Origin: Nocardioides glacieisoli
Lineage (GTDB): Bacteria > Actinomycetota > Actinomycetes > Propionibacteriales > Nocardioidaceae
Reading direction: 5' to 3'
Length of the DNA: 64,000 nt
Assembly: GCF_004137245.1 (NCBI RefSeq)
Contig: NZ_SDWS01000003.1
Location: 186,001 to 250,000, forward strand
Shown one piece after another: positions 39,949 to 50,721 of this stretch; position 1 is the first letter of the stretch; every line of letters begins with the position of its first letter. The position numbers and the translations under genes are program-made. The notes beneath the pieces were generated by a model that had not been told where the DNA came from, did no database searches, and worked only from the letters and a program-made list of their open reading frames with translations.

Positions 39949-41073
39949 CCCGGCGTCCGACGGGCGGCCGAGTGGCACGCTGAAGGTGAACGTGCTGCCC
40001 TGCCCGAGCACCGAGCCGGCCTCGAGGCGCCCGTGCATCAGGTCAGTGAGCTCGCGGGCGATCGCGAGGCCCAGGCCGTTGCCCTGTCGGTCGCCCGAGG
40101 CGGCCGGGTTGGCCTGGGTGAACGGCTCGAAGAGGGTCGGCAGCTGATCTGCTGCGATCCCGATGCCGGTGTCGGTGACCTCGAACTCGACCCACATCTC
40201 GTCAGCACCGTCCTCGGGCGCGTCCAGGGCGGCCACCCGGAGGTCGACGTGCCCGCGCTCGGTGAACTTCACCGCGTTGTGCACCAGGGTCCGCAGGACC
40301 TGGGCGACCCGGGTCCCGTCACCGATCCCGGCGGACGGTACGGACTCCTCGACCACGCAGCGCAGCTCCACCTCGCGACTGTGTCCCACCAGCTCGGCCC
40401 AGGCAGCGACGTCCTCGACGAGGTCGCGCACGTGCACGAGTGACTTTCCGAGCACGGTCCGCTGCGTCTCGAGCTCGGAGAACTCGAGCAGGTCGTGGGC
40501 CAGGCGCATCAGTCGCTCGGCCGAGCGGTGCACGATCTGGGCGTAGTGCGCGGGCTCGTCCGGGAGGTCGGTCTCCAGCAGGAGCTCGGAGGCGCCGATC
40601 ATGGCAGCCAGTGGGGTGCGGACCTCGTGGCTCACCGTCGCCAGGAAGCGGGTCTTGGCGGCGTTCGCGTGCTCCAGCTCGCGGAGGACCCGCTGGGCCT
40701 CGGTGGTGTCCTCGGTGATGCCGTGCACCCCCACCACGTGGGCGTCGACGACCAGCGGGATGGCCGTGCACCGGGTGTCGACGATGCCGCCGTCGGCTCG
40801 CAGCACCCGCGCGTCGACGACCTGGGGAATGCCGGCGAGGGCGAGCTCGAAGGCCTCCTCGAGGAGGTGCACGTCGTCGGGGTGGATCACCTGGGCGAAG
40901 TGCGTCTGCCGCATCTCGTCCAGGCTCAGCCCGGTCATGTCCAGCGCGCGCTGGTTGGCGTCGGTGTAGTAACCGCGCCGGTCGACGGAGTAGGCCGCGT
41001 GCGGGTGGTGCGTGAACAACGAGGCGTAGTGGTCCGTGTCCTCCGGAGCGGGCTTCGGGTGTGGTGCAGGCAC
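39937..41073 (-). CDS. Soluble PAS-domain sensor histidine kinase
   Basis: The protein has no membrane segment. A PAS domain (SLFTHHPHAAYSVDRRGYYT to about residue 125) with a PAC-like end precedes the dimerisation domain with H-box FLATVSHEVRTPL. The HATPase domain has N box LVHNAVKF, G1 DTGIGIA, F box LFEPFTQ and G2 GNGLGLAIA. It should autophosphorylate on the H-box histidine after sensing a ligand in the PAS pocket. No response regulator is adjacent, so it is an orphan. The start is uncertain: I use the GTG giving VPAPHPKP (378 residues); a GTG at 41124 would add 17 residues rich in arginine. Confidence 0.85.
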   Translation of the reverse strand: MPAPHPKPAPEDTDHYASLFTHHPHAAYSVDRRGYYTDANQRALDMTGLSLDEMRQTHFAQVIHPDDVHLLEEAFELALAGIPQVVDARVLRADGGIVDTRCTAIPLVVDAHVVGVHGITEDTTEAQRVLRELEHANAAKTRFLATVSHEVRTPLAAMIGASELLLETDLPDEPAHYAQIVHRSAERLMRLAHDLLEFSELETQRTVLGKSLVHVRDLVEDVAAWAELVGHSREVELRCVVEESVPSAGIGDGTRVAQVLRTLVHNAVKFTERGHVDLRVAALDAPEDGADEMWVEFEVTDTGIGIAADQLPTLFEPFTQANPAASGDRQGNGLGLAIARELTDLMHGRLEAGSVLGQGSTFTFSVPLGRPSDAGSVG

Positions 41074-41173
41074 GAGTGTCAGTAGAACATGCCGTCGACG
41101 TGTCGATCGCCGAGCCTGCCGCACGTCAGCGAGATGTCACCATGAACGCGTCGACGACACACCGGAGGACACC

Positions 41174-41833
41174 GTGAAGCTCCTGCTCACCTCGGGCGGC
41201 ATCACCAACCCGAGCATCGAGGCCGCGCTGCTCGACCTCCTCGGCAAGCCGATCGCCGAGTGCCACGCGCTCTGCATCCCCACTGCCCAGTGGGGACACC
41301 AGATGCTGGGGCCGCAGTCGGTCCGCAGCTTCATCGTCGGTGATCCGCAGCGGGGGATGACGACGATGGGGTGGGCTTCGGTGGGTGTGCTCGAGCTGAG
41401 TGCGTTGCCCACGGTCGGCCGCGAGCGGTGGGAGCCGTGGGTGCGCGAGGCCGACGTGATCCTCGTCGACGGCGGCGACGCGACCTACCTCACCCACTGG
41501 ATGCTCGAGTCCGGCCTCGCCGAGCTCGTGCCGAGGCTCGACACCGTGTGGGTCGGCCTCAGTGCGGGCAGCATGGTCATGACGCCGCGGATCGGCGCGG
41601 ACTTCGTCTCGTGGACGCAGGCACCCGACGACCGGACCCTGGGTGTCGTCGACTTCTCGATCTACCCGCACGTCGGCCACCCGATGATGCCGGAGAACAC
41701 GATGGCCGATGCCGAGCGCTGGGCCGCCGACCTCGGTCTCCCGGCCTACGCCGTCGACGACGACACCGCGATCGTCGTCGTCGACGGCCAGGTCGAGGTG
41801 GTCTCCGAGGGGACCTGGAGCCAGCTCGCCTGA
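41174..41833 (+). CDS. Peptidase E-like protein (S51 family)
   Basis: The 219-residue protein belongs to the S51 aspartyl-dipeptidase/cyanophycinase-like family. The nucleophile serine lies in GLSAGSMVM, and supporting residues include VDGGDATYL and the YPHVGHPM histidines. The family removes N-terminal Asp from dipeptides. The GTG start is supported by GGAGG 5 nt upstream. It is divergent from the histidine kinase and ends 1 bp from the convergent ABC permease gene. Confidence 0.85.
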   Translation: MKLLLTSGGITNPSIEAALLDLLGKPIAECHALCIPTAQWGHQMLGPQSVRSFIVGDPQRGMTTMGWASVGVLELSALPTVGRERWEPWVREADVILVDGGDATYLTHWMLESGLAELVPRLDTVWVGLSAGSMVMTPRIGADFVSWTQAPDDRTLGVVDFSIYPHVGHPMMPENTMADAERWAADLGLPAYAVDDDTAIVVVDGQVEVVSEGTWSQLA

Positions 41834-41834
41834 G

Positions 41835-43139
41835 CTACTGCTGTCTATACGGCACCCCGTCGGCCGCAGGGGGCCGGGAGCGGCCGACCAGGCCCGCCAC
41901 CGCGAAGATGGTGACGAGGTAGGGGAGCATCAGCATGAACTGGCTCGGCACCGGCGAGCCGATGGCCGAGAGCACGCCCTGGAGGTTGGTCGCGAAGCCG
42001 AAGAGCAGCGCCGCGAGGGTCGCGCGGATCGGGTCCCACTTGCCGAAGATGACCGCGGCGAGCGCGATGTAGCCCGCGCCGCCGGTCATCTCGCGGTTGA
42101 ACTGGTTGACGGCGACCAGCGTGTAGTAGGCACCGCCCATCCCGGCGATCGCGCCCGCGAGCAGGATCGTGCGGTAGCGGGTGAGGTTGACCTTGATGCC
42201 CACGGTGTCCGCCGCCTTCGGGTGCTCACCCACGGCACGGACCCGCAGGCCCCAGCGGGTCCGGTAGAGGGCGTACGCCACGATCGCGACGACGGCGTAG
42301 AGCACGTAGACGAGGGCGGTCTGGCGGAAGAGGATCGGCCCGACGAGCGGGATGTCACCGAGGACCGGGATCGGCATCCGCTCGAAGCCGACGGGCGCGT
42401 TGAGGCTGTCGGAGTTGGGGGTGAGCACCTGGCGGAACAGGAAGTTGGTCAGCCCGACCACCAGCACGTTGAGCACGACGCCGACGATCACCTGGTCGAC
42501 GAAGTAGGTGATCGCGAACAGGCCGAGGATCAGCGCGATGAGCGCGCCGGCGACCATGGCTGCGACCAGGCCCGCCCACGGCGAACCGGTGAGCGAGGCG
42601 GTGATCGCCGCGGCGAAGGCGCCGAAGAGGAGCTGGCCCTCGATGGCGATGTTCACGACCCCCGCGCGCTCGCCGAGCACGCCACCCAGCGCGCCGAAGA
42701 CCAGGGGGACTGCGAGCGCCACCGCGCCGGCGAAGAGGCTGACCACGCGGATCCGGCCGTCGGCGGCCGCCCAGCTCAGGAAGCCGGTCATCCACGCGAG
42801 CGCGAAGACGATCGGCAGCCACATCGGCTGGCGGACGTGCGCCACCATGCGGCGTACGGACTCGCCCAGCGCGACGGCGCAGACCAGCACCATCAGCCAC
42901 GCGGTCAGCATCGAGGGCACGGTGATGTCGGGCAGTGCCACGAAGTCGGACTCGGCGGCGAGCTGGAAGGTGGTGTCACCCTCGTGCGAGGAGCGCAGCA
43001 GCGTGATCGCGAGCAGCGCCACCATCACGCCGAAGATGATCGGCAGCTTCTTGGCGCCGGCCGCCTTGGTGGGCGTGACCGCCGGGTCGGGCGCGAGCCC
43101 GCCCTGGTCGGCGGGCGTCGGGGTGGTCACGGTGCTCAC
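41835..43139 (-). CDS. Nucleoside ABC transporter permease 2
   Basis: This is the second permease of a BMP-type (YufQ/NupQ-like) importer, 434 residues. It has about nine to ten helices and the family motif GERAGVVNIAIEGQLLFGAFAAA. The late segment LRVRAVGEHPKAADTVGIKV is the cytoplasmic loop contacting the ATPase. The GTG start overlaps the preceding stop (GTGA). It is the last gene of the ATPase-permease-permease operon. Nucleoside specificity is inferred from the adjacent BMP protein and the cdd/deoA/add genes. Confidence 0.88.
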   Translation of the reverse strand: MSTVTTPTPADQGGLAPDPAVTPTKAAGAKKLPIIFGVMVALLAITLLRSSHEGDTTFQLAAESDFVALPDITVPSMLTAWLMVLVCAVALGESVRRMVAHVRQPMWLPIVFALAWMTGFLSWAAADGRIRVVSLFAGAVALAVPLVFGALGGVLGERAGVVNIAIEGQLLFGAFAAAITASLTGSPWAGLVAAMVAGALIALILGLFAITYFVDQVIVGVVLNVLVVGLTNFLFRQVLTPNSDSLNAPVGFERMPIPVLGDIPLVGPILFRQTALVYVLYAVVAIVAYALYRTRWGLRVRAVGEHPKAADTVGIKVNLTRYRTILLAGAIAGMGGAYYTLVAVNQFNREMTGGAGYIALAAVIFGKWDPIRATLAALLFGFATNLQGVLSAIGSPVPSQFMLMLPYLVTIFAVAGLVGRSRPPAADGVPYRQQ

Positions 43140-44407
43140 TTGGCCTCCTGGGCGGGGAGCCGGAAGATCGCACGCACCAGGGGAGGGGCGGCGAGGAAGA
43201 GGACGATCAGCGACTGGACCACCAGCACCAGGTCGACCGAGATGTTCTCGGAGGTCTGCATGGTGAAGCCGCCGGCCTTGAGCGCACCGAACAGCAGTCC
43301 GGCAGCCAGGATGCCCAGCGGACGCGACCGACCGAGCAGGGCAACCGTGATCGCGTCGAATCCGATGGAGGCGTCGAGGTCGAGCGAGACCCCGCTGGTC
43401 ACGGTGCCGAGCACCTGGTTCACACCGGCGAGGCCGAGCAGCGATCCGGCGATGAGCATGACGACCGTGTAGGTCCTGCCGACGTTGATGCCGGACGCAC
43501 GGGCCGCGTGGGGGTTCTCGCCGACCGCGCGGATGCGGTAGCCGAGGGTGGAGCGGTTGATCAGCCACCACACCACGGCCACTGCGACCAGGGCGAGGAC
43601 GAAGCCGAGGTGCAGGTTGAACTGGTCGCCGAGCACCTTCGGCAGGATCGCCGACTCCTTCATCGGCAGCGACTTGGGGTTGTTCGAGTTCGGCGTCTCG
43701 AACAGCACGTCCTCGGCGAGCGCGTAGAAGAGGAGGTAGAAGGCGACGTAGTTGAGCATGATCGTGACGATCACCTCGTGGGCGCCCGTGCGGGCCTTCA
43801 GGACGCCGGCGATGCCGCCCCACAGGGCGCCCACCGCCATGCCGACGAGGATCGCGAGCGGCAGGTGGATGACCAGCGGGAGCTCGAGCTTCGAGCCGAT
43901 GTAGCCGGCCGCGCCACCCGCCATCAGCATCTGCCCGCGGCCGCCGATGTTGAACAGCGACGCACGGAAGGCGATGCCGACGCCGAGACCACCGGCGATC
44001 AACGGACCGGCGAACTTCAGCGTCTCCGTCAGCGGGCGCCACTGCTGCGCCGGCTCGGTGAGGTTGTAGTTGAAGATCGCGCCGCGGAACATCGCGCTGT
44101 AGGCGCCGGAGATGGCCTCCCACACGGCGGAGAAGAAGTCGGACGGGCGGGCCGTGACGTAGCCGAGCGTCTCGCGCACGCCCTCGTCGGTGGCGGCGAT
44201 CATCACCGAGCCGACGAAGACCGCGAGGAACACGGCCAGCACACCGGAGAGGGCGTCGCCGGACGCGATCTCCTTCAGCAGCGACCGGGACCTCGAGTCG
44301 TCCTGCGGCGTGTCCTTCCGGGTCTCCTCCGGAGCCTCGTCGAGGACGGTGTCGGCCTCGCGGTCCGCGGGCTTCTCGTCGGGCTGGGGCTTGTCTGCGT
44401 CGCTCAT
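43136..44407 (-). CDS. Nucleoside ABC transporter permease 1
   Basis: This 423-residue permease (YufP/NupP-like) has an acidic, unstructured N-terminal tail of about 45 residues before the first helix (LSGVLAVFLAVFVGSVMIAAT). The family loop is RASLFNIGGRGQMLMAGGAAG, and the ATPase-contact loop is YRIRAVGENPHAARASGINV. Its ATG overlaps the ATPase stop and its stop overlaps the next start, so stoichiometric translation is expected. Confidence 0.9.
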   Translation of the reverse strand: MSDADKPQPDEKPADREADTVLDEAPEETRKDTPQDDSRSRSLLKEIASGDALSGVLAVFLAVFVGSVMIAATDEGVRETLGYVTARPSDFFSAVWEAISGAYSAMFRGAIFNYNLTEPAQQWRPLTETLKFAGPLIAGGLGVGIAFRASLFNIGGRGQMLMAGGAAGYIGSKLELPLVIHLPLAILVGMAVGALWGGIAGVLKARTGAHEVIVTIMLNYVAFYLLFYALAEDVLFETPNSNNPKSLPMKESAILPKVLGDQFNLHLGFVLALVAVAVVWWLINRSTLGYRIRAVGENPHAARASGINVGRTYTVVMLIAGSLLGLAGVNQVLGTVTSGVSLDLDASIGFDAITVALLGRSRPLGILAAGLLFGALKAGGFTMQTSENISVDLVLVVQSLIVLFLAAPPLVRAIFRLPAQEAK

Positions 44408-45927
44408 ACGGCCACGTCCTCCAGGTCCTTCGGGCGTTCGCCGGTCATCATCAGTCCGAGGGTCTCGCGGGGGGTGTCGGCCGACACGATGCCGACGACC
44501 TGGCCGCGGTAGAGCACCATGATCCGGTCGGCGAGGGCGACCACCTCGTCGAGCTCGGTGGAGACCACCAGCACCGGGATGCCGCTGTCGCGGGTCGCGA
44601 CGACCTGCTTGTGGATGAACTCGATCGAGCCGACGTCGACCCCGCGGGTGGGCTGCGCGGCGACGAGCAGGCGCAGGTCGCGCGACAGCTCGCGGGCCAC
44701 GACGACCTTCTGCTGGTTGCCGCCCGAGAGGTTGCCGGCCAGCGAGTCGATGTCGCGGGCGCGGACGTCGTACTCCTTGAGCTTCTGCTGCGCGAACTCG
44801 CGCAGGGCGCCCATGCGCAGGCCGCCGTTCTTGACGAACGGCGACTTGAAGCTGCGGTTGAGCATGAGGTTCTCGGCGATGGTGAAGTTGGGCACCAGGC
44901 CGTCGACCTGGCGGTCCTCGGGGATGAACCCGACGCCGGAGTCGAGGATCCGGCGGGTCGACTTGCCGACCAGCTCGATGCCGTCGAGGACGATCGAGCC
45001 GCTGACGTCGTCCTGGAGGCCCAGGAGGGCCTCGGTGAGCTCGGTCTGCCCGTTGCCCTGGACGCCGGCTACGGCGAGGACCTCACCGGCGCGGATGGTG
45101 AAGCTGAGGCCGTCGACCTGGGTGTGGCCGGCCACGTCGACGACGCGGAGGTCCTTGACCACGAGGGCGTCGGCGCCGAGCTTCGGCTCGTCCTTGTGGA
45201 CGGTCAGCTCGACCGGGCGGCCGACCATCATCGAGGCGAGCTCGGCGTTGCTGGACTTGGGGTCGGCCTCGCCGACCACCTTGCCGAGGCGGATGACCGT
45301 GATGCGGTCGGCGACGGCGCGCACCTCGCGGAGCTTGTGGGTGATGAAGACGATGGCCTTCCCGGCCTCCTTGAGCTGGCGCATGATGTCCATCAGCTCG
45401 TCGGTCTCCTGGGGCGTCAGGACCGCTGTGGGCTCGTCGAAGACGAGGAGCTCGGCGTCGCGGGAGAGCGCCTTGATGATCTCCACGCGCTGCTGGACGC
45501 CGACCGGCAGGTCCTCGACGACGGCCTCGGGCTTCACGTGGAAGCCGAAGCGGTCGGAGATCTCGGTGACGCGGTCGCGGGCGGCGTCGAGGTCGAGCTT
45601 GCCGGCGAAGCCGGTGGTCTCGTTGCCGAGCATGACGTTCTCGGCGACGGTGAAGACGGGGATGAGCATGAAGTGCTGGTGGACCATGCCGATGCCGGCG
45701 GCCATCGCGTCACCGGGCCCGGTGAAGTTCTGCACGACACCGTCGAGCTCGATCTCGCCCTCGTCAGCCTTGTAGAGGCCGTAGAGCACGTTCATCAGGG
45801 TCGACTTGCCGGCGCCGTTCTCACCGAGCAGGCAGTGGATCTCGCCGGGCTCGACGGTGAGGGAGATCGAGTCGTTGGCCACCACGCTGCCGAAGCGCTT
45901 GGTGATGCCTCGCAGGACGAGTCTCAT
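44404..45927 (-). CDS. Nucleoside ABC transporter ATPase with two ABC domains
   Basis: The 507-residue protein contains two tandem nucleotide-binding domains, like YufO/NupO and sugar-type RbsA. The first has Walker A GENGAGKST, a VGVQQRVEI signature region and VFDEPTAVL. The second half has AGVQGNGQTEL as a degenerate Walker A and LSGGNQQKVVVARE as the signature, followed by the family-typical PTRGVDVGSIEFIH. The second site is therefore probably not a normal ATPase site. It is the first gene of the permease operon and lies just downstream of the substrate-binding protein on the same strand, past a strong terminator. Confidence 0.93.
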   Translation of the reverse strand: MRLVLRGITKRFGSVVANDSISLTVEPGEIHCLLGENGAGKSTLMNVLYGLYKADEGEIELDGVVQNFTGPGDAMAAGIGMVHQHFMLIPVFTVAENVMLGNETTGFAGKLDLDAARDRVTEISDRFGFHVKPEAVVEDLPVGVQQRVEIIKALSRDAELLVFDEPTAVLTPQETDELMDIMRQLKEAGKAIVFITHKLREVRAVADRITVIRLGKVVGEADPKSSNAELASMMVGRPVELTVHKDEPKLGADALVVKDLRVVDVAGHTQVDGLSFTIRAGEVLAVAGVQGNGQTELTEALLGLQDDVSGSIVLDGIELVGKSTRRILDSGVGFIPEDRQVDGLVPNFTIAENLMLNRSFKSPFVKNGGLRMGALREFAQQKLKEYDVRARDIDSLAGNLSGGNQQKVVVARELSRDLRLLVAAQPTRGVDVGSIEFIHKQVVATRDSGIPVLVVSTELDEVVALADRIMVLYRGQVVGIVSADTPRETLGLMMTGERPKDLEDVAV

Positions 45928-46045
45928 GGCATCGCATCCTAGGGGTCGGAGTGGGTGTGCTGGCCGCCGGGAAGGCTAGCCGCCACGGGGCCCCAGGTCT
46001 GGGTGCACATGTGCCAAACGTCGGGGCCGTCGTCTGGCAACAACA

Positions 46046-46077
46046 GAGGGGGGCCGACGGAACCGTCGGCCCCCCTC
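46046..46077. terminator. Perfect 15-bp hairpin terminator after the BMP gene
   Basis: GAGGGGGGCCGACGG pairs perfectly with CCGTCGGCCCCCCTC around two A residues. On the minus strand it is followed by TGTTGTTGCC. It should attenuate transcription between the abundant binding protein and the transporter genes. Confidence 0.85.
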
Positions 46078-46109
46078 ACGTGGTGGAGCTGTGGTGCACC
46101 TCGGGCGGA

Positions 46110-47240
46110 TCAGCCCAGGTAGGACTCGACCTTGATCGAGCCGTCGATGATGCCGGCCTTCACCTCGTCGAGCTTGCCCTGCAGGTCAGGGCTGACCTTG
46201 CTCTCCCAGTCGTGGAACGGGGCCACGCCGACGCCGTCGTTCTCGAGCGTGCCGACGTAGGGAGCGAAGTCGAACTCGTCCTGACCAGCGGCGAGCACGG
46301 CCTCGTAGGTCGAGACCTTCATGCCCTTGAGGATCGAGGTCATGACGTAGGGCTGCGTGGACGGGTCGGTCTCGTAGAGGTCGGCGTCGACGCCGATCAT
46401 CGCGATGTCGTCACCGGAGTCCTCGATGGCGGTGATGGCGCCCTGGTAGATCGGGCCACCGACGGGGAGGATGACGTCGACGTCCTGGTCGAGGATCTGT
46501 CGGGCCGTGTTGGTCGCGGCCTCGTTGGCCTCGAAGCCACCGGTGAACGAGCCGTCCTTGCCGTCCCAGCCGACGACCTCGATGTCCTTGCCGTTCTCCT
46601 CGGCGTAGTACTCCGCGCCCTGCTTGAAGCCGTCCATGAAGATCGTCACGGTCGGGAAGGGCAGACCGCCGTAGGTCCCGACCTTGCCGGTCTTGGTGTA
46701 GTCGGCGGCGGCGTAGCCGGCCAGGAACGCGGCCTGGGCGGTGTTGTAGAGCAGCGGCTTGATGTTCTCGACGTCAGCCTTGCCGTCGAAGGTCGCACCG
46801 TCGTCGCCACCGTCGGCCGAGTCGTCGATGAGGACGTACTCGATGTCGGGGTTGGCCGCGGCGGACTCCTTGGTGGCCGAGGCCAGGGCGAAGCCGACGG
46901 TCACGATGACGTCGCAGCCCTCGCCGACCAGGCTCTCCAGGTTGGGGCCGAAGTCGTTCTCGCTGTTGGACTCGACGGGCTTGAGCTCCACGCCCAGCTC
47001 GTCGGCGGCCTGCTTGGCGCCCTCGAAGCCGAGCTGGTTGAACGACTTGTCGTCGAAGCCGCCCGCGTCGGAGACGATGCAGGGCAGGAAGTCCTCGACG
47101 GCCGGCTCGGCGGAGCTGGAGCTGGTGCTGTCGCTCCCGCTGTCGGTCTCCTCCTCGGGGGCGTCACCGCACGCCGCCAGGGTCGCGGTCGCCAGCAGCG
47201 CCACGAGGCCGCTCGTGACGACCTTCCTCGTCTTCAACAC
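46110..47240 (-). CDS. BMP family nucleoside-binding lipoprotein
   Basis: The 376-residue lipoprotein is the extracellular substrate-binding component of the importer. The signal peptide ends in lipobox LAAC, followed by an Asp/Ser-rich tether. The BMP (PnrA-like) fold shows SDAGGFDDKSFNQLGFEGAKQA, VTVGFALASATKESA, FLAGYAAADYTKTGKVG and PVGGPIYQGAI. I chose the GTG giving VLKTRKVV because GGAGG lies 5 nt before it. A TTG four codons upstream would place that ribosome-binding site inside the gene. A terminator separates it from the ATPase/permease genes, which allows higher expression of the binding protein. Confidence 0.93.
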   Translation of the reverse strand: MLKTRKVVTSGLVALLATATLAACGDAPEEETDSGSDSTSSSSAEPAVEDFLPCIVSDAGGFDDKSFNQLGFEGAKQAADELGVELKPVESNSENDFGPNLESLVGEGCDVIVTVGFALASATKESAAANPDIEYVLIDDSADGGDDGATFDGKADVENIKPLLYNTAQAAFLAGYAAADYTKTGKVGTYGGLPFPTVTIFMDGFKQGAEYYAEENGKDIEVVGWDGKDGSFTGGFEANEAATNTARQILDQDVDVILPVGGPIYQGAITAIEDSGDDIAMIGVDADLYETDPSTQPYVMTSILKGMKVSTYEAVLAAGQDEFDFAPYVGTLENDGVGVAPFHDWESKVSPDLQGKLDEVKAGIIDGSIKVESYLG

Positions 47241-47412
47241 AGATGCCTCCAAATTCGTGAACCCCGGGGTGGGGTCAGCGTTCGGGCGTCATCCTGCCTC
47301 CCCGCGTGCCACAGGTCACGCAGATCCGGACTAACGAAATGCGTTTGAGACATAAAAACTGACGGCCATCTTTCGGCGAAACCTGCCAAAGACCCTCGCT
47401 TCGCCGGGTGCG

Positions 47413-47418
47413 ACATAG
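47413..47418 (+). promoter_or_regulatory. Predicted -10 box (CATAGT) for leaderless cdd
   Basis: CATAGT lies 7 nt before the cdd GTG. The upstream 90 nt are clearly AT-richer than average and shared with the divergent BMP promoter, so a regulator of nucleoside catabolism could act here. Confidence 0.5.
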
Positions 47419-47425
47419 TTGCGCC

Positions 47426-47853
47426 GTGGAACAGAGTGAGTGGGACCAGCTCAAGCAGGCCGCCGTCGAGGTCATGGGACGCGCCTACGCGCCCTACTCG
47501 CGCTACCCCGTCGGAGCCGCCGCGCTGACCGACGATGGGCGCACCGTGGTGGGCTGCAACGTCGAGAACGCGGCGTACGGCGTCACGCTCTGCGCCGAGT
47601 GCGGACTGGTGTCCCAGCTCCACGCCACCGGTGGTGGCCGGCTGACGCACTTCGTCTGCGTGAACGCCGACGGCGACGTGATCATGCCGTGCGGGAGGTG
47701 TCGCCAGCTCCTCTTCGAGCACGGCGGTCGCGACCTACTGGTCTGGACCGTCTCCGGCGTCAAGCCGATGTCCGAGGTGCTCCCCGACGCCTTCGGACCC
47801 GACGACCTGGCCCTCGTGACGACGACCGTCACCGAGCAGGAAGGGGCCCGCTG

Positions 47854-47854
<1 letters not shown>
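47426..47854 (+). CDS. cdd: Cytidine deaminase
   Basis: Cdd deaminates cytidine and deoxycytidine to uridine and deoxyuridine. The 142-residue homotetrameric-type enzyme has GCNVENAAYGVTLCAEC with the catalytic Glu and the first zinc Cys, and PCGRCRQ with the other two zinc ligands. The GTG start gives the family N-terminus WDQLKQAAVEVMGRAYAPYSRYPVGAA. Its stop overlaps the deoA start by one base, coupling the two salvage enzymes. Confidence 0.95.
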
Positions 47855-49137
<1,283 letters not shown>

Positions 49138-49144
49138 TACCGGA

Positions 49145-49597
49145 TCAGGCGAGCAGCAGCACGACGTGCTGGGCCACGCAGGCGGGCTTGTCGTGGCCCT
49201 CGATCTCGACGGTGTGCTCGACGATGAGCTGCAGCCCGGCGGGCAGCTCGCGCACCTCACCGAAGCGCACGTGGGAGCGCAGTCGGCTGTCCACCGGCAC
49301 CGGGTTGGGGAAGCGGACCTTCTCCAGCCCGTAGTTGAGCCGCGCTCCCGGCGTCTCGAGCTGGAAGACCTGCGAGGCGAAGCGGGGGAGCAGGCTCAGC
49401 GTGAGGAAGCCGTGCGCGATCGTCGTACCGAAGGGGCCGGCTGCCGCCTGCTCGACGTCGACGTGGATCCACTGGTGGTCGAGCGTCGCGTCGGCGAACG
49501 CGTCGATCCGGGCCTGGTCGACCGCCAGCCACTCGCTGGTGCCGATCTCCGAGCCGGATGCGGCGGCGACGTCGTCGAGGGTGGTGAAGGTGCGCAT
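49145..49597 (-). CDS. MaoC-like (R)-hydratase domain protein
   Basis: The 150-residue single hot-dog-fold protein has the hydratase signature FADATLDHQWIHVD...GPFGTTIAHGFLTLSLLP, with the catalytic Asp and His. Relatives hydrate trans-2-enoyl-CoA, linking beta-oxidation to other pathways. I chose the ATG giving MRTFTTLDD, because TATGTT on the minus strand lies 7 nt before it. The frame starts four codons earlier. It is convergent with deoA and divergent from add, and does not obviously belong to nucleoside metabolism. Confidence 0.88.
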   Translation of the reverse strand: MRTFTTLDDVAAASGSEIGTSEWLAVDQARIDAFADATLDHQWIHVDVEQAAAGPFGTTIAHGFLTLSLLPRFASQVFQLETPGARLNYGLEKVRFPNPVPVDSRLRSHVRFGEVRELPAGLQLIVEHTVEIEGHDKPACVAQHVVLLLA

Positions 49598-49641
49598 GGG
49601 GCCGAACATAGACCACTGGCACGGAGTGCTTGGATGTGCCG

Positions 49642-50721
49642 ATGAGCACTCCGAATCGCGACCAGGTGCACCGCGCCCCCAAGGTCCTGCTGCACGACCA
49701 CCTCGACGGAGGCCTGCGTCCGCAGACGATCGTCGAACTGGCCGCGGAGATCGGCCACGAGCTCCCGGCCGCCGACGCGGACTCGCTCGGCCGCTGGTTC
49801 ACCGAGTCGGCCGACTCCGGCTCGCTGGTCCGCTACCTCGAGACCTTCGACCACACCGTCGCGGTCATGCAGACCGGCCCGTCGATCGCCCGGGTCGCCC
49901 GTGAGTGCGTCGAGGACCTCGCTGCGGACGGCGTCGTCTACGCCGAGGTGCGCTACGCCCCGGAGCAGCACGTCGCGGGGGGACTGACGCTCGACGAGGT
50001 CGTCGCGGCGGTGCAGGAGGGCTTCGACGCCGGGGTGGCCGCGAGCGGCGGCAGGATCGTCGTACGACAGCTGCTGACCGCGATGCGCCACCAGGCCCGG
50101 TCGATGGAGATCGCCGAGCTGGCCGTCGCGTGGCGCGACCGGGGCGTGGCCGGCTTCGACATCGCCGGCGCCGAGGCGGGCTACCCGCCCACCCGCCACC
50201 TCGATGCGTTCGAGTACCTCCAGCGGGAGAACTCGCACTTCACGATCCACGCCGGCGAGGCCTTCGGGCTGCCGTCGATCTGGCAGGCGATCCAGTGGTG
50301 CGGCGCGGACCGGCTCGGCCACGGCGTTCGGATCATCGACGACGTCACGGTCAACGACGACGGGTCGGTCGAGCTCGGCCGGCTCGCGGCCTACGTCCGC
50401 GACATGCGGATCCCGCTCGAGATGTGCCCGCGCTCCAACATCCAGACCGGCGCCGCCGAGTCGATCGCCGAGCACCCGATCGGGCTGCTCACCAAGCTGC
50501 GCTTCCGGGTCACCGTCAACACCGACAACCGGCTGATGAGCGGGACGTCGATGACCGAGGAGATGTTCGGCCTGGTGGAGGCCTTCGACTACTCGCTGGA
50601 GGACCTGCGCTGGTTCACCATCAACGCGATGAAGTCGGCCTTCCTGCCCTTCGACGAGCGCCTCGCGATCATCGACGACGTCGTGAAGCCCGGCTACGCG
50701 GCGCTCATCGCCGAGGGGTGA
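49642..50721 (+). CDS. add: Adenosine deaminase
   Basis: Add converts adenosine and deoxyadenosine to inosine forms. The 359-residue protein has the metal-binding LHDHLDGGL near the N-terminus, HAGEAFG with the proton-donor Glu, the zinc-ligand segment DRLGHGVRI and the catalytic [13 protein letters not shown]. The start is the ATG giving [14 protein letters not shown]. The 3' end overlaps the convergent cysteine-peptidase-like gene by 17 nt. Its inosine product would need a purine phosphorylase that is not seen in this window. Confidence 0.94.
   Translation: MSTPNRDQVHRAPKVLLHDHLDGGLRPQTIVELAAEIGHELPAADADSLGRWFTESADSGSLVRYLETFDHTVAVMQTGPSIARVARECVEDLAADGVVYAEVRYAPEQHVAGGLTLDEVVAAVQEGFDAGVAASGGRIVVRQLLTAMRHQARSMEIAELAVAWRDRGVAGFDIAGAEAGYPPTRHLDAFEYLQRENSHFTIHAGEAFGLPSIWQAIQWCGADRLGHGVRIIDDVTVNDDGSVELGRLAAYVRDMRIPLEMCPRSNIQTGAAESIAEHPIGLLTKLRFRVTVNTDNRLMSGTSMTEEMFGLVEAFDYSLEDLRWFTINAMKSAFLPFDERLAIIDDVVKPGYAALIAEG

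Noticed and set aside
47241..47252. TTG start four codons upstream for the BMP lipoprotein
   Set aside because: The GGAGG ribosome-binding site would then lie inside the gene; the GTG at 47240 has ideal spacing and begins the signal peptide.
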